DNA of 64,000 bases from Klebsiella grimontii (GTDB taxonomy: Bacteria; Pseudomonadota; Gammaproteobacteria; Enterobacterales; Enterobacteriaceae), in the NCBI RefSeq assembly GCF_900200035.1, contig NZ_FZTC01000009.1, positions 91,330 through 155,329 of the forward strand. Direction: 5' to 3'. Below, piece after piece: positions 46,688-58,903 of the stretch. The position numbers and the translations under genes were made by a program. The notes under the pieces were generated by a model, which was not told where the DNA came from, did no database searches, and saw only the letters and a program-made list of their open reading frames with translations. Positions within the stretch are counted from its first letter, which is position 1, and every line of letters begins with the position of its first letter.

Positions 46688-48775
46688 TTACATCATACCG
46701 TTGTCGCCTTCGCGGATTTTCCAGCCGCTGGTCACCGAGATAGCGCGGCGCAATCCGGAGATCGCGTAGTCGCCAACGATGTCTTCATCATCGCGCGGCG
46801 AGCTGAGCGTGATTTCCGCGTCGACGCCGTGGCGATAGGCGCCATGGTGGCTAAAGATGGTGCCGATAAAACATTTATCGTTGAGCCAGACCGGGATATA
46901 CGCCACGGTTTCGTAGATATAGTTCGACGGTACGCCGCTGTAGTAGTTTTCCGCGTCGTCGGATGACGTGCCAGGAGGAATAGGACAAATCGGCGCGTCA
47001 TTGTCGCTCTGCGGCTTATCCTTGAGCAGGCTGCTCTGCATCACTTCCAGCGACTTCAGCAGGTCTGATTTTTCCCTGTCATTCAGCGCCGGCGTCAGGG
47101 GTTGACCTTTTTCCGGCGAGCTGATGTCGTTGAGGGTGTAGCGATAGCGGATCGTCACTGCTGGCGTACTGCCTGAGGGGCCAAACGGGCGCAAGAGATA
47201 GAGATTATCTTCGCCAAACTGGCCGTTGTACCAGAGCGCATAAACCTGGCCATTAATGCGTACCCAGTGGCTCCACTGGTTGGCGCCGCGGCCGTTAAGA
47301 GAGTAGAGCGCGCCCGGAACGCCTGCGTCAAAATCATCGCCGTTGCCGCTATCATCGCTGTTGACCGCAGCAAAAGCGTCGTCGCTGCGTTTTAATATCC
47401 CGGTATAGCTAAAGAGTCCGGTACCGCCGACGTAGCTGTCGATGATTAAATCACGTTTACCGTCTCCGTCGAGGTCAACCAGCGTAAAGCTGACTTTGCC
47501 GTTTTCGGAGTCGGCGCTGATATCGGACTGGAGAAACGTCTGCCACTCATCATCGCTGATATCGGCGGAGGGCTTCGTCGTCGAGACCAGAGAGTCGTCC
47601 GCGTAGGTCAGCGTAAAATGGCTGACGTTGCCGCTGAGGGGAAACTGCTCGGCGATCTTATTCAGATCCAGTTCAGGATTGACCTTCTGCTCTTTTAACA
47701 CCGCGTTGTATAACGCTTTCAGCGCGTTGTTATCGGCATCTTTCTGCTGCTTTGGGATAACCTGGCCCACAAAGGTGGGCAGCATCCACGCGCCTCCGGG
47801 GGCGATTTCCCGGCAGTCACCGGTGGTGTACTTCAGGCTCTGGATAAACGTTTTACCGTCCCAGACGCGTTCTTCGCCGCTGATGCAGTCGGCGATACCG
47901 CGGCCTTTATTGAAAAAGGTGAGCACGCCGTCGGCATAGCTGGAGGCGTCGGTGGTGACCAGCTGAGGCGGGGTCATGAACCCTTTGTCCACGACCCACA
48001 CTGCATAGCCGTCGTTGTAGGCCGCGCGCCAGCACAGGGCCTGAATCAGCGTGTGGTTTTTATCCAGCGGAGTTGCGGTGAGCTGGCGCTCAGACGCCGG
48101 GATATCCGCGTTTTGCCAGTCGTCACAATGGCTGTTCAGGAGCGGGACGAGTTGGGGAAGGAGTTTCTGCCGCTGCTTTGCCGTCAACGGCGCGGTAGCG
48201 GCATCGTGAACCGCCGGCGCGGCGATAATTTCCGGCGCGGGCGCTGCCGTTAAAATATTGTCATCACCGGCGTCGCCCTGGCGTAACAGCGCATCGGCAG
48301 TGCCCAGGCGCCGCTGGAACTCATCCATCTTCAAAAATACGGCGCTGCTGCCTGCGTCGGAAAGCGTCTTACGCTCGCCGTTAAGCGCCAGCTCAATTTT
48401 GCCGTTGTGCTCAAGGGCCTGAATCAGGGCCGCCGTCTGGGTATCATCGAAGCGAAAGTGGCTCTCGTCGGCGACCTCAAGCGGACCGTGATCCCGATCG
48501 TCAATAAACAGGTTTACCGCGGCATCGGGAGGAATATCGCGTTCGGTTTGCGCGAAGGTCGCGACAGCGATGACGTGCTGCGCCGCGCCCGCATTGCGGG
48601 TCAGCAGAACGCTGACTTCGCCCACGGTGGTGCCATACCCCGCGGCCCGACAGGTACCGGTGTTGTCGCAGGCGAGCTCCCAGTCTTTATGCGCGAAAGA
48701 AAAGCCTTGCGGAGAGGCTGCCAGGAGCGGTGTTGAACACAGCCCCATGGCGGCAAGCCAAAGAAGAGAGCGCAT
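46688..48775 (-). CDS. DUF1176-domain exported protein with C-terminal calcium-loop-like domain
   Basis: 695 residues from ATG 48775, with AGGG upstream; the ATG at 48793 lacks one. Signal peptide LLWLAAMGLCSTPLLAAS. Residues ~22-330 match DUF1176 (FSFAHKDWELACDNTGTCRAAGY; VFLKMDEFQRRLGTADALLRQGD; LIQALCWRAAYNDGYAVW; CISGEERVWDGKTF). The C-terminal half, ~350-695, contains FTLVDLDGDGKRDLIIDSYVGGTGLFSYTG, an EF-hand/FG-GAP-like metal loop, and conserved tryptophan/tyrosine strands. Function unknown; probably periplasmic. E. coli K-12 has no gene here between tRNA-Phe and yjdC. Confidence 0.8.
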   Translation of the reverse strand: MRSLLWLAAMGLCSTPLLAASPQGFSFAHKDWELACDNTGTCRAAGYGTTVGEVSVLLTRNAGAAQHVIAVATFAQTERDIPPDAAVNLFIDDRDHGPLEVADESHFRFDDTQTAALIQALEHNGKIELALNGERKTLSDAGSSAVFLKMDEFQRRLGTADALLRQGDAGDDNILTAAPAPEIIAAPAVHDAATAPLTAKQRQKLLPQLVPLLNSHCDDWQNADIPASERQLTATPLDKNHTLIQALCWRAAYNDGYAVWVVDKGFMTPPQLVTTDASSYADGVLTFFNKGRGIADCISGEERVWDGKTFIQSLKYTTGDCREIAPGGAWMLPTFVGQVIPKQQKDADNNALKALYNAVLKEQKVNPELDLNKIAEQFPLSGNVSHFTLTYADDSLVSTTKPSADISDDEWQTFLQSDISADSENGKVSFTLVDLDGDGKRDLIIDSYVGGTGLFSYTGILKRSDDAFAAVNSDDSGNGDDFDAGVPGALYSLNGRGANQWSHWVRINGQVYALWYNGQFGEDNLYLLRPFGPSGSTPAVTIRYRYTLNDISSPEKGQPLTPALNDREKSDLLKSLEVMQSSLLKDKPQSDNDAPICPIPPGTSSDDAENYYSGVPSNYIYETVAYIPVWLNDKCFIGTIFSHHGAYRHGVDAEITLSSPRDDEDIVGDYAISGLRRAISVTSGWKIREGDNGMM

Positions 48776-48842
48776 ATCAAACCCTGTCAGCATATCGATG
48801 AAGGGGAATTATATGCGCGATGAATCAGTTAAGATATCGGAA

Positions 48843-49418
48843 TCAGGTCAGGGCGCCGCCCATACGGCACTGGGCAAAACGCAAAATGTCTTCAGCCAGG
48901 CGACGCGCGGTATCGACGTCCGTCTGGCTGCGTTTGATCAGCAGTCGGCTCAGGCAGCCTTCGATGATCAGCTCCATCTGCTTCGCGGCCATTGCCGGAT
49001 CGTCAACTTCGAGCTGGCTAAGCAGTTCGTGGGTATAGGCCAGCGAAGCCTGCTTTTGCTGCTCGGCCAGCTGATGGATCGGATGCTGAGGGTCCGGGTA
49101 AAAAGTACAGGCGGCGATAAACAGGCAGCCGGGATAACGATGGTTGCTCACGCAGGTGGTCAGCGCGGCGTAGCGGGCCAGCAGCTTCTGCTCCGCGCTG
49201 AGCGACTCGTCCAGCAAAAGCTGGCGGCGCCAGGCATCGACCTGATGGCTGAGATAGCGAAGCGCGTCATATAACAGCGCCTCCTGGTCAGGCCAGAAAC
49301 GTTTGAGGTCATTGAGCGGGTAAGCCACGCGCTCGGCGACCATTTCCAGCGTGGTGTTAGCGATACCCTCGATTTCGAGGATTTGGATGGCTTCACCCAG
49401 GACATCTTCACGTTGCAC
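48843..49418 (-). CDS. yjdC: YjdC, TetR-family regulator
   Basis: 191 residues from a GTG at 49418 ([12 protein letters not shown]) with GGAGG eight bases upstream, matching the E. coli length. An ATG at 49433 with AGGAGG at five bases is an equally good start, giving 196 residues. TetR-type helix-turn-helix at the N-terminus ([38 protein letters not shown]) and a C-terminal domain with [27 protein letters not shown]. Ligand and targets are unknown. It follows dsbD on the same strand and may be co-transcribed with cutA-dsbD. Confidence 0.92.
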   Translation of the reverse strand: MQREDVLGEAIQILEIEGIANTTLEMVAERVAYPLNDLKRFWPDQEALLYDALRYLSHQVDAWRRQLLLDESLSAEQKLLARYAALTTCVSNHRYPGCLFIAACTFYPDPQHPIHQLAEQQKQASLAYTHELLSQLEVDDPAMAAKQMELIIEGCLSRLLIKRSQTDVDTARRLAEDILRFAQCRMGGALT

Positions 49419-49453
49419 GGTCTTTTCCTCCATTTTTCCTCCTACAGTGTCGC

Positions 49454-51211
49454 TCACGGTTGTCGATCGCGCAAATGGGCGCTGAATGCCGCGGCATCCA
49501 TAAACCCGGTGACGCGCTGTGCGGGCTGCTCCTCGCCCCGTTCGTTGAAAAACAGAATCGTGGGCAAGCCGAGCACCTGGAGGTGCTTCAGCAGCGCCGC
49601 GTCCTGCTCGCTATTCTTCGTGACATCAACCTGCAGCAGAACGGTCTCTTTCAGGGCCTGTTGAACGTCAGGTGAACTGAAGGTGTATTTCTCGAACTCT
49701 TTGCAGGCCACGCACCAGTCGGCGTACAGATCGAGCATCACCGTTTTGCCTTTCGCCTGCGCCAGCGCCTGATTGAGCTCATCGACGTTATGGATGCGGG
49801 TAAACTGGAGATGGGCCTGCTGTTGGGCGACCGGCGCATCGAAAGCCCAGTCCTGCAGTGGACGGGCGCTGACCAGCGCGGCGCCGAGCATCGCTATTTG
49901 CACGATACGCAGCCAGGGGCGCGTGCCGCCCAGTGAGGTGATAAACGCCCAGCTAAAAAAGGCGACGCCCAGCAGCGACCAAAGCCGCAGGCCCCACGGT
50001 TCGCCCACGATACGCTCCAGTAAAAAGACCGGCAGCGCGAGGATAACAAAGCCAAAGGCGGTTTTGACGTGGGCCATCCACGGGCCGCTTTTCGGCAGCA
50101 GGCGGTTACCGAATACGGTCACCAGGATCAGCGGCAGCCCCATTCCGAGCGCGTAGAGGTACAGCGTTCCGCCGCCCAGCCACAGATTACCGCTCTGGGC
50201 GATATAGAGCAGAATGGCGCTCAGCGGCGCGGTGGTGCAGGGCGAGCAGATTAATCCAGCAATTGCCCCCATGGCGAATACGCCGCCGGTTGAACCGCCC
50301 TGGCGTTTGTTGCTCATCAGCGTCAGACGCGTTTGCAGCGACGAAGGCAGCTGGAGCGTAAATAGACCAAACATCGACAGCGCCAGCAGGATAAACACCA
50401 CCGACAGGCCAATCAGCACATAAGGGTGCTGCAGCGCCGCCTGGAATTGCAGGCCCGCAGCGGCAACAACCAGCCCCAGCGCGGTGTAGGTTAAGGCCAT
50501 ACCCTGAACGTAGATAAAGGCCAGCAGCAGCGCGCGGGCGGTGGAGAGGCGTTTTTGACCGCCCAGCACGATACCGGAAATGAGCGGATACATCGGCAGA
50601 ACGCAGGGGGTAAACGCGATGCCGATACCAATCAATAGCGCCCACAGCGCGCTAAAGGGCAGATCGGCGCTTTTTTCGTCCGTAGCGGGGGGCGCAAGGT
50701 CAGCGGGTGACTCGACCGGCAGCGCCGGGCGCGTTTCCAGCGGCAGGGGCGGATTAAGCATCGGTTTTTTATCGCCGGATTGCGCTAGCGCGTTGCCGAG
50801 CGGCACGATTTTGGTTTCCGGCGGATAGCAAAAACCGGCATCCGCGCAGCCTTGCCAGGTGACGGTCAGGGTCGCGCCGGCGGCGGCGTGAGTCAGAGTG
50901 ACCGGCACGGTCAGGCGCTGGCGGTAAATTTCGCTTTTACCGTAAAACTCGTCCTCATGCCATTCGCCTGCGGGCAGCGAAGGTTCGCTAAACGCCGCAT
51001 CGGCGGACGTCAGCTTTATCTGTTTACGGTAAAGATAGTAACCATCCTTGATTTGCCAGGTCAGATTAAGATCGTGTTGATTCTGCTGAAAATCGAAGGC
51101 AAAAGCCTGGTCAGCAGGAACAAAGTTCGAACGGCCAGGGGCGTCGAACAGGCCGGCAATGGCCGAAGTGCTGCAAAGCAGCAGGATCAGCGTAATGATG
51201 CGTTGAGCCAT
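49454..51211 (-). CDS. dsbD: Thiol:disulfide interchange protein DsbD
   Basis: 585 residues, about 20 longer than E. coli DsbD (565); the extra residues lie in the proline/alanine-rich linker near 135-165. Signal peptide [19 protein letters not shown]. The N-terminal immunoglobulin-like domain has [11 protein letters not shown]; eight membrane helices follow with the paired cysteines in [11 protein letters not shown] and [10 protein letters not shown]; the C-terminal thioredoxin domain has [11 protein letters not shown]. It carries electrons from cytosolic thioredoxin to periplasmic DsbC, DsbG and CcmG. It overlaps cutA by 25 bases. Confidence 0.97.
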   Translation of the reverse strand: MAQRIITLILLLCSTSAIAGLFDAPGRSNFVPADQAFAFDFQQNQHDLNLTWQIKDGYYLYRKQIKLTSADAAFSEPSLPAGEWHEDEFYGKSEIYRQRLTVPVTLTHAAAGATLTVTWQGCADAGFCYPPETKIVPLGNALAQSGDKKPMLNPPLPLETRPALPVESPADLAPPATDEKSADLPFSALWALLIGIGIAFTPCVLPMYPLISGIVLGGQKRLSTARALLLAFIYVQGMALTYTALGLVVAAAGLQFQAALQHPYVLIGLSVVFILLALSMFGLFTLQLPSSLQTRLTLMSNKRQGGSTGGVFAMGAIAGLICSPCTTAPLSAILLYIAQSGNLWLGGGTLYLYALGMGLPLILVTVFGNRLLPKSGPWMAHVKTAFGFVILALPVFLLERIVGEPWGLRLWSLLGVAFFSWAFITSLGGTRPWLRIVQIAMLGAALVSARPLQDWAFDAPVAQQQAHLQFTRIHNVDELNQALAQAKGKTVMLDLYADWCVACKEFEKYTFSSPDVQQALKETVLLQVDVTKNSEQDAALLKHLQVLGLPTILFFNERGEEQPAQRVTGFMDAAAFSAHLRDRQP

Positions 51212-51510
51212 GAGAGGTAATCGTTGTCTCCGTGAATAACGGGCAGAACCAGAAGTTCAGGGGTTTGATACGGGTGATGGGACTTCAGGCAGTCCAGCAG
51301 CGCCTGCTGATGGGCAAGGTCGGTTTTCAGCAGCATTTGCACTTCATACTCCTGCTCCAGTTTTCCTTCCCAGTAGTAGAGCGATGTCGCTCCCGGCAGG
51401 AGAGTGGCGCAGGCGGCGAGTTTTTCCGCCAGCGCTTTGGCCGCCAGGTCCTGGGCGGTCGCTTCATCCGGCGCGGTACAGAGTACAACAACAGCATCAG
51501 GCGTAGTCAT
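51187..51510 (-). CDS. cutA: Divalent-cation tolerance protein CutA
   Basis: 107 residues from ATG 51510 ([20 protein letters not shown]) with GAGG six bases upstream; E. coli CutA has 112. A ferredoxin-like trimer protein: [41 protein letters not shown] and [28 protein letters not shown] are the family core. The cysteine in AACATL is a copper ligand candidate. Linked genetically to copper tolerance in E. coli, mainly through dsbD. It overlaps dsbD. Confidence 0.95.
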   Translation of the reverse strand: MTTPDAVVVLCTAPDEATAQDLAAKALAEKLAACATLLPGATSLYYWEGKLEQEYEVQMLLKTDLAHQQALLDCLKSHHPYQTPELLVLPVIHGDNDYLSWLNASLR

Positions 51511-51572
51511 CGTGAACCTCGTATCAGCGAAAAGAGGCACTATAGCACGCAAGGTGGGGAGGATTAACGCAA

Positions 51573-51591
51573 CGGGCCAGGATCTGGCCCG
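51573..51591 (-). terminator. Hairpin after dcuA
   Basis: 8-bp perfect stem CGGGCCAG / CTGGCCCG with loop GAT in the dcuA-cutA gap. The T-tract on the minus strand is poor (TTGCGTTAAT), so it is likely a weak stop or a processing hairpin. Confidence 0.5.
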
Positions 51592-51604
51592 AATTTGAAG
51601 AGAT

Positions 51605-52906
51605 TTACAGCATGATGCCACCGAAAATAAACCCGAGGATCACGCACAGCGTAATGGCGATGACGCCGGGGATCAGGAAAGCATGGTTAAAGACGTATTT
51701 GCCGATGCGGGTTGAGCCGGTGTCGTCCATTTCGACCGCCGCCAGCAGGGTTGGGTAGGTCGGCAGAACGAAAAGGGCGGAGACGGCGGCAAACGAGGCG
51801 ATGGCGGTAAGCGGGCTCACGCCCAGCATCAGCGCGGCGGGCATCAGCGCCTTGGTGGTCGCAGCCTGGGAATAAAGCAGGGTCGCGGCGAAGAAGAGCA
51901 CCACCGCCAGCAGCCACGGGTAGTTGTGCAGCAGGTCGCCCGCCACGGTCTGGATATCGCTGATGTGGGCTTTGACGAACGTATCCCCCAGCCATGCGAC
52001 GCCGAGAACGCAGACGCAGGCGCTCATGCCGGATTTAAAGGTGCTGGCGTTGAGGACTTCACCAGTGTCGATTTTGCAGGTAATGCTTATCAGCGTCGCG
52101 ATAGTCAGCATAAATACGACGATCGCTTCGTTACGCGGCAGGACCGGGTTCTGGATCAGGCCTACGGTATCGCTAATGGCGGTGGCGTAGAACATCACCG
52201 CGATGATACCAATCAGAAACAGTAAGACCGAGCGTCTGGCGTGCGGCTTCAGTTCAAAAACCTGGCTACCGCGCAGTTTGACTTCCCCTTTTGCCAGTCG
52301 CTCCTGATAAATCGGATCGTCTTTCAGCTCGCAGCCGAGGAAGTTACAGACGATGGCGGTAAGCATGACGGCAATCAGGGTAACCGGAATACAGATCGCC
52401 AGCAGGGTCAGGTAGCTGACGCCCAGCGGCTCAAGAATGCCGGCAAAAAAGACCACCGCTGCCGAAATCGGCGAGGCGGTAATCGCAATCTGCGAAGCGA
52501 CCACCGCGATGGAGAGCGGGCGCGAAGGGCGGATGCCCTGTTCTTTTGCCACTTCGGTGATCACCGGCAGGGTCGAGAACGCGGTATGCCCGGTTCCGGC
52601 AAGTACGGTCATAAACCAGGTGACCAACGGGGCGAGAAAGGTGATGTATTTGGGGTGACGCCGGAGCATTCGTTCGGCGAGACTGACCAGATAGTCCATC
52701 CCTCCGGCGACCTGCATGGCGGCGATAGCGGCGATAACCGCCATAATGATTTCAATGACGTCGAAGGGGATCGCGCCGGGTTTAATTTGAAAAACGAGAG
52801 TCAGGACGAGGACGCCCAGGCCACCGGCGAAACCGATGCCGATGCCCCCCAGTCTGGCTCCCAGATAAATAGCCAGCAGGACAATAACGAGTTCTGCACC
52901 AAACAT
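51605..52906 (-). CDS. dcuA: Anaerobic C4-dicarboxylate transporter DcuA
   Basis: 433 residues, the E. coli DcuA length. Dcu-family inner-membrane antiporter exchanging fumarate, aspartate or malate for succinate; about ten membrane helices. Family landmarks: [72 protein letters not shown] and [25 protein letters not shown]. Downstream of aspA on the same strand with a terminator between; read-through or its own promoter in the 118-base gap is likely. Confidence 0.94.
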   Translation of the reverse strand: MFGAELVIVLLAIYLGARLGGIGIGFAGGLGVLVLTLVFQIKPGAIPFDVIEIIMAVIAAIAAMQVAGGMDYLVSLAERMLRRHPKYITFLAPLVTWFMTVLAGTGHTAFSTLPVITEVAKEQGIRPSRPLSIAVVASQIAITASPISAAVVFFAGILEPLGVSYLTLLAICIPVTLIAVMLTAIVCNFLGCELKDDPIYQERLAKGEVKLRGSQVFELKPHARRSVLLFLIGIIAVMFYATAISDTVGLIQNPVLPRNEAIVVFMLTIATLISITCKIDTGEVLNASTFKSGMSACVCVLGVAWLGDTFVKAHISDIQTVAGDLLHNYPWLLAVVLFFAATLLYSQAATTKALMPAALMLGVSPLTAIASFAAVSALFVLPTYPTLLAAVEMDDTGSTRIGKYVFNHAFLIPGVIAITLCVILGFIFGGIML

Positions 52907-52971
52907 ATATGCCTTCCTTGTTTTATTAACAAGTTGATATTGGGTTGTTGTGATTTAGTAAATCAATAAGA

Positions 52972-53002
52972 ACAAAAAAGGCATGTCATCGCTGACATGC
53001 CT
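52972..53002 (-). terminator. Rho-independent terminator of aspA
   Basis: 10-bp perfect stem AGGCATGTCA / TGACATGCCT with a four-base loop, followed on the minus strand by TTTTTTGTT; 22 bases past the aspA stop. Confidence 0.93.
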
Positions 53003-53024
53003 GTGGTAAGTCTACTCTGAAGAC

Positions 53025-54461
53025 CTATTGTTCGCTTTCATCGGTGTAACGCTTCGCTTTATAGGCCGGGTGCATCAGGTTCTGCGCAGAGAAGATGTCA
53101 TCCAGCTCCGCTGCGGTCAGTAGCCCGCGCTCAAGCACCACGTCCCTGACGCTCTTGCCCGTTTCGGCGCAAATCTTGCCGACGATATCGCCATTGTGGT
53201 GGCCGATATACGGGTTGAGGTAGGTGACGATGCCAATCGAGTTATAGACGTAGCTTTCACATACCGCTTTGTTGGCGGTAATGCCGCTGACGCATTTTTC
53301 CAGCAGGTTGTAGCAGGCGTTGGTCAGAATATGAATAGATTCAAACATCGCCTGGCCAATCACCGGTTCCATCACGTTCAGCTGCAGCTGGCCCGCTTCG
53401 GAAGCCATGGTGACGGTGGTGTCGTTACCGATCACCTTGAAGCACACCTGGTTGACGACTTCCGGGACCACCGGGTTAACTTTGGCGGGCATGATGGAAG
53501 AGCCCGCCTGCAGTTCAGGCAGATTGATTTCGTTCAGGCCAGCGCGCGGGCCGGAAGAGAGCAGGCGCAGGTCGTTACAGATTTTGGACAGTTTTACCGC
53601 CAGGCGCTTCAGGGAACTGTGGACCATCACGTAGGCGCCGCAGTCGGAGGTCGCTTCGATCAGATCTTCTGCGGGTACAACCGGCAGGTTGCTGACTTCC
53701 GCCAGTTTTTGTACCGCTAACTGCTGATAACCATCCGGGGTGTTCAGGCGGGTGCCGATAGCGGTCGCGCCAAGGTTCACTTCCAGCAGCAGTTCCGCAG
53801 TGCGCAGAATGCATTTGGTCTCTTCGTTAAGCAGAACATTAAACGCGTGGAACTCCTGACCGAGGGTCATCGGCACCGCATCCTGTAGCTGTGTCCGACC
53901 CATTTTCAGAATGTCCTGGAACTCAACCGCCTTCTGCTGGAAGCCTTCGCCCAGCTGGTTAATCGCATCGATCAGCTTGAGGATGGAGGCGTAGACCGCG
54001 ATGCGGAAACCGGTCGGGTAGGCATCGTTAGTGGACTGGCATTTATTAACGTGGTCGTTAGGGTTGAGGTACTGATATTCGCCTTTCTGGTGGCCCATCA
54101 GCTCAAGGCCGATGTTGGCCAGTACTTCGTTGGTGTTCATGTTTACGGAAGTGCCCGCGCCGCCCTGGAAGACGTCGACCGGGAACTGGTCCATGCATTT
54201 GCCGTTATTCAGGACCTCATCGCAGGCGGCGATAATGGCATTGGCAACGCTTTTGGGGATAGTTTGCAGCTCTTTGTTAGCCTGCGCAGCGGCCTTCTTC
54301 ACCATCACCATTCCGCGGACAAATTCAGGGATATCGCTGATTTTGTTGTTGCTGATGTAGAAGTTTTCAATCGCTCTCAGAGTATGGACGCCGTAGTAAG
54401 CGTCAGCTGGAACTTCCCTGGTACCCAACAGGTCTTCTTCGATACGAATGTTGTTTAACAT
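53025..54461 (-). CDS. aspA: Aspartate ammonia-lyase (aspartase)
   Basis: 478 residues from ATG 54461 ([13 protein letters not shown]) with AAGG upstream; the longer ORF start is not preceded by a ribosome-binding site. Fumarase/aspartase superfamily: [25 protein letters not shown], and the catalytic loop [15 protein letters not shown] (about 318-332). It interconverts aspartate with fumarate and ammonia. Compared with the usual GTGLNTP, the substrate-side segment here reads [10 protein letters not shown], confirmed in the DNA (GGC ACC CGC CTG AAC). A strong CRP site lies upstream. Confidence 0.96.
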   Translation of the reverse strand: MLNNIRIEEDLLGTREVPADAYYGVHTLRAIENFYISNNKISDIPEFVRGMVMVKKAAAQANKELQTIPKSVANAIIAACDEVLNNGKCMDQFPVDVFQGGAGTSVNMNTNEVLANIGLELMGHQKGEYQYLNPNDHVNKCQSTNDAYPTGFRIAVYASILKLIDAINQLGEGFQQKAVEFQDILKMGRTQLQDAVPMTLGQEFHAFNVLLNEETKCILRTAELLLEVNLGATAIGTRLNTPDGYQQLAVQKLAEVSNLPVVPAEDLIEATSDCGAYVMVHSSLKRLAVKLSKICNDLRLLSSGPRAGLNEINLPELQAGSSIMPAKVNPVVPEVVNQVCFKVIGNDTTVTMASEAGQLQLNVMEPVIGQAMFESIHILTNACYNLLEKCVSGITANKAVCESYVYNSIGIVTYLNPYIGHHNGDIVGKICAETGKSVRDVVLERGLLTAAELDDIFSAQNLMHPAYKAKRYTDESEQ

Positions 54462-54799
54462 GTGAACCTTCTCTTTCAAGCTGCCTATGAATTCACCAAA
54501 TACGCAGAATTTATCGGATCTAGCGCATTTTCTGGCCGCAGATTATTTCCTTAATCGGCCCGGTACCCACGATCATATGCTGATGATAGCGAATATCAGC
54601 CGCCCTGATCACTTATTATGTAGTGAATCTTATAAGAATTATTAATCTGTGAAATGGGTCACCGGTTTTCTATTGTTGAAAAAAATAAGCTTTTTTTACG
54701 ATTGAAAAGTGACGTTTTGGCCCAACATCTTTTTGATGCGAATAGCACATCTATGACTACGGGCGCCGATGCGGGCGTCTGTTTATGAAGGAGACGCCG
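54462..54799. promoter_or_regulatory. aspA / fxsA divergent region with CRP site
   Basis: 338 bases without a gene. TGTGAAATGGGTCACC at 54648-54663 fits the CRP consensus (TGTGA-N6-TCACA, one mismatch). In E. coli aspA is CRP-activated, and the site lies about 190 bases before the aspA ATG. The rest is AT-rich with short inverted repeats; a GGGCGCCGATGCGGGCGTC hairpin lies just before fxsA. Confidence 0.75.
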
Positions 54800-55276
54800 G
54801 TGCGTTGGATTCCGTTAATTGCCGTTTTTTTATACGTTTACATTGAAATCTCGATCTTTATCCAGGTCGCCCATGTGCTTGGCGTCCTGCTGACGCTGAT
54901 TCTGGTGATCTTCAGCTCGGTGGTGGGGATATCGCTGGTGAAAAACCAGGGTTTTAAAAACCTTATGCTGATGCAGCAGAAGATGGCGGCGGGGGAGAGC
55001 CCGGCCGCTGAGATGATCAAAAGCGTGTCGCTGATTATCGCCGGTCTGTTGTTACTTCTGCCGGGGTTCTTTACCGATTTCCTGGGTCTGCTGCTGCTGC
55101 TGCCTCCGGTGCAGAAGCATCTGACCTTGAAGCTGATGCCGCATCTGCGTTTTAGCCGGATGCCTGGCGGCGGGTTTAGCGCCGGAACGGGCGGCGGCGA
55201 TACCTTTGAAGGCGAATATCAGCGTAAAGACGACGAGCGCGACCGTCTCGATCATAAAGACGATCGCCGCGACTAA
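54800..55276 (+). CDS. fxsA: FxsA membrane protein
   Basis: 158 residues from a GTG at 54800 (VRWIPLIAVFLYVYIEIS), the E. coli length, with AAGGAG six bases upstream; the ATG at 54785 is inside that ribosome-binding region. Three or four hydrophobic segments in residues 1-100, then a hydrophilic tail (GGGFSAGTGGGDTFEGEYQRKDDERDRLDHKDDRRD) in the cytosol. Its name comes from suppression of F-plasmid exclusion of phage T7; the molecular activity is unknown. Convergent with yjeH across a hairpin. Confidence 0.95.
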   Translation: MRWIPLIAVFLYVYIEISIFIQVAHVLGVLLTLILVIFSSVVGISLVKNQGFKNLMLMQQKMAAGESPAAEMIKSVSLIIAGLLLLLPGFFTDFLGLLLLLPPVQKHLTLKLMPHLRFSRMPGGGFSAGTGGGDTFEGEYQRKDDERDRLDHKDDRRD

Positions 55277-55282
55277 CATCCT

Positions 55283-55305
55283 CCAGGCCGGTTACTCCGG
55301 CCTGG
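55283..55305. terminator. Hairpin between convergent fxsA and yjeH
   Basis: 9-bp perfect stem CCAGGCCGG / CCGGCCTGG with loop TTACT; the loop contains the yjeH stop codon. No T-run, but it can serve both transcripts. Confidence 0.6.
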
Positions 55306-56551
55306 AATACCTCTCTGCCAGCCGGCGCTTCGGTAAAAACAGCCACAGTCCCGCCAGCATGATAAACGCGTACAGACTCTTCCAGCCAACCATCGCCAGC
55401 AGCACCATGCACAGTACGCTGCCAAACGCCGCTAACAGACGATAACGTCCCTGAAGCAGACGGCAGCCCGCCAGCATGCACAGCAGATAGATCATGATAA
55501 AAATGCCGTTGGCGTAGACGATCAGCGCATCAAGGTTGATATTGAGCGCATAAATGCACAATGCGCTAATCACGCAGCAGCCGAGGACCGCGTTCAACGC
55601 GTTACGCGGAATTTGCCGCGGCGACAGGCGGGACAAATAGCTATCGGGTTTGTGCTGCGCCTGCGACCAGACCAGGCGGGCAAAGCTCTGAATATAAATA
55701 TTGAGGCTGGCGAAGCAGGCGAGATAGCCGATAACGCAGGCGATCCATAGCGCCTGAACGCCGAACAGACGCACCACGATATTGGGTAGCGACGCGGCGG
55801 CGGCCATCTCCTCGCCAAAGGCATGAAAATGCAGGACCAGCACGGTACAGGCCCAGTAGACTGAACCCGCCAGTAACAGGCCGATCATCAGCGCGCGGGG
55901 GAAATCGCGTTCCGGCTGCTTAAATTCAGAGGCCAGGTGCGCGAAGGCCTCAAGACCGACAAAACACCAGAACATCACCGAAAGGGCAGAAAAAAGCTGC
56001 GAACTGTCGATATCAGAAGGCGGCGGGAAGGGGATCTGTGCTGGGTTTATCGCGCCGCGCCACCAGATGGCGACAATCAGGGCGACAATCAGCACGGCAA
56101 CCAGCGTTTGTAGATTGGCGCTGGAGCTGGCTCCGCGAGAACCGACCCACCAGATAATCGCCAGCGTTCCCAGCTCGGCCAGCAGCAGCTGGCTGTCGTG
56201 CCAGCCAAAGAGCGCCTGACCAAAGCCGGTGGCGATATGCAGGGCAGCGGGTAACCCAACCGGGATCACCGATAAAAAGAGCCAGCCGGTGACGCGCGCC
56301 AGGCGCGGGCCAAAAGCCATATGCACAAAATGCGCTACGCCGCCTGCGCTGGGAAAGTGGCGGCCCAGCGTGGCGAAGACGATAGCGATGGGAAACACCA
56401 GTAAAATCAGCGCGGGCCAGGCCCACAGGCTGTTATCGCCGGCGACCAATGCCGCCAGCGCCGGAACCGCGAAAACGCCGGTTCCCAGTAATGATGTGGA
56501 AAGTAGCCCCACTCCTTGAGCAAGCCCCAACTCCTGTTTTAAACCACTCAT
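55292..56551 (-). CDS. yjeH: L-methionine/branched-chain amino acid exporter YjeH
   Basis: 419 residues (418 in E. coli). APC-superfamily inner-membrane protein with twelve predicted helices. Landmarks: GVGLLSTSLLGTGVFAVPALAAL in helix 1, FPSAGGVAHFVHMAFGP, and SVMFWCFVGLEAFAHLASEFKQPERDFPRALM around helix 6. In E. coli it exports methionine, leucine, isoleucine and valine. Convergent with fxsA. The 234-base gap to groS carries the heat-shock promoter. Confidence 0.95.
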   Translation of the reverse strand: MSGLKQELGLAQGVGLLSTSLLGTGVFAVPALAALVAGDNSLWAWPALILLVFPIAIVFATLGRHFPSAGGVAHFVHMAFGPRLARVTGWLFLSVIPVGLPAALHIATGFGQALFGWHDSQLLLAELGTLAIIWWVGSRGASSSANLQTLVAVLIVALIVAIWWRGAINPAQIPFPPPSDIDSSQLFSALSVMFWCFVGLEAFAHLASEFKQPERDFPRALMIGLLLAGSVYWACTVLVLHFHAFGEEMAAAASLPNIVVRLFGVQALWIACVIGYLACFASLNIYIQSFARLVWSQAQHKPDSYLSRLSPRQIPRNALNAVLGCCVISALCIYALNINLDALIVYANGIFIMIYLLCMLAGCRLLQGRYRLLAAFGSVLCMVLLAMVGWKSLYAFIMLAGLWLFLPKRRLAERYSRPE

Positions 56552-56674
56552 AATTCAACCTTGCGCCCGGCAAAAAAGGGATGGTATCACAATCGCTTTT
56601 GCTTATGACGTCAGCTGAGGGCGGCAAATTAGTGTGCGTCTGAGCACGTGGACAAATTTTTTTTTGCTTTTCCC

Positions 56675-56703
56675 CTTGAAGCGGGAAAACCCCATCCCCA
56701 TCT
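56675..56703 (+). promoter_or_regulatory. Sigma-32 heat-shock promoter of groESL
   Basis: CTTGAA at 56675-56680 and CCCCATCT at 56696-56703, 15 bases apart, within the sigma-32 range; the surrounding TTTCCCCTTGAA and CCATCCCCATCTCTC follow the E. coli groE promoter. About 80 bases before groS. Confidence 0.9.
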
Positions 56704-56761
56704 CTCAGGGCACTAGCCGGAAAACCGTGTGCGGACCGGCGTCATCCATAACTGATAATGA

Positions 56762-57079
<318 letters not shown>

Positions 57080-57110
57080 TCCGCGAACGACACTGAACAT
57101 ACGAATTTAA

Positions 57111-58769
<1,659 letters not shown>

Positions 58770-58797
58770 TCGTGCGCTATACCCCTTAGAAACAAGG

Positions 58798-58829
58798 AAA
58801 CCCTCGGGCAGAAATGCTCGGGGGTTTTT
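58798..58829 (+). terminator. Rho-independent terminator of groESL
   Basis: Stem AAACCCTCGGGCA / TGCTCGGGGGTTT (one mismatch and a G-U) around loop GAAA, then TTTTCTTTTT. 28 bases past the groL stop. Confidence 0.92.
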
Positions 58830-58903
58830 CTTTTTGTCGTCTTTTTAGTATAAGGTTGTACATCCGGGCCAGTGCGTCCAGCTCATTGATCGTGGGGAAT
58901 AAC

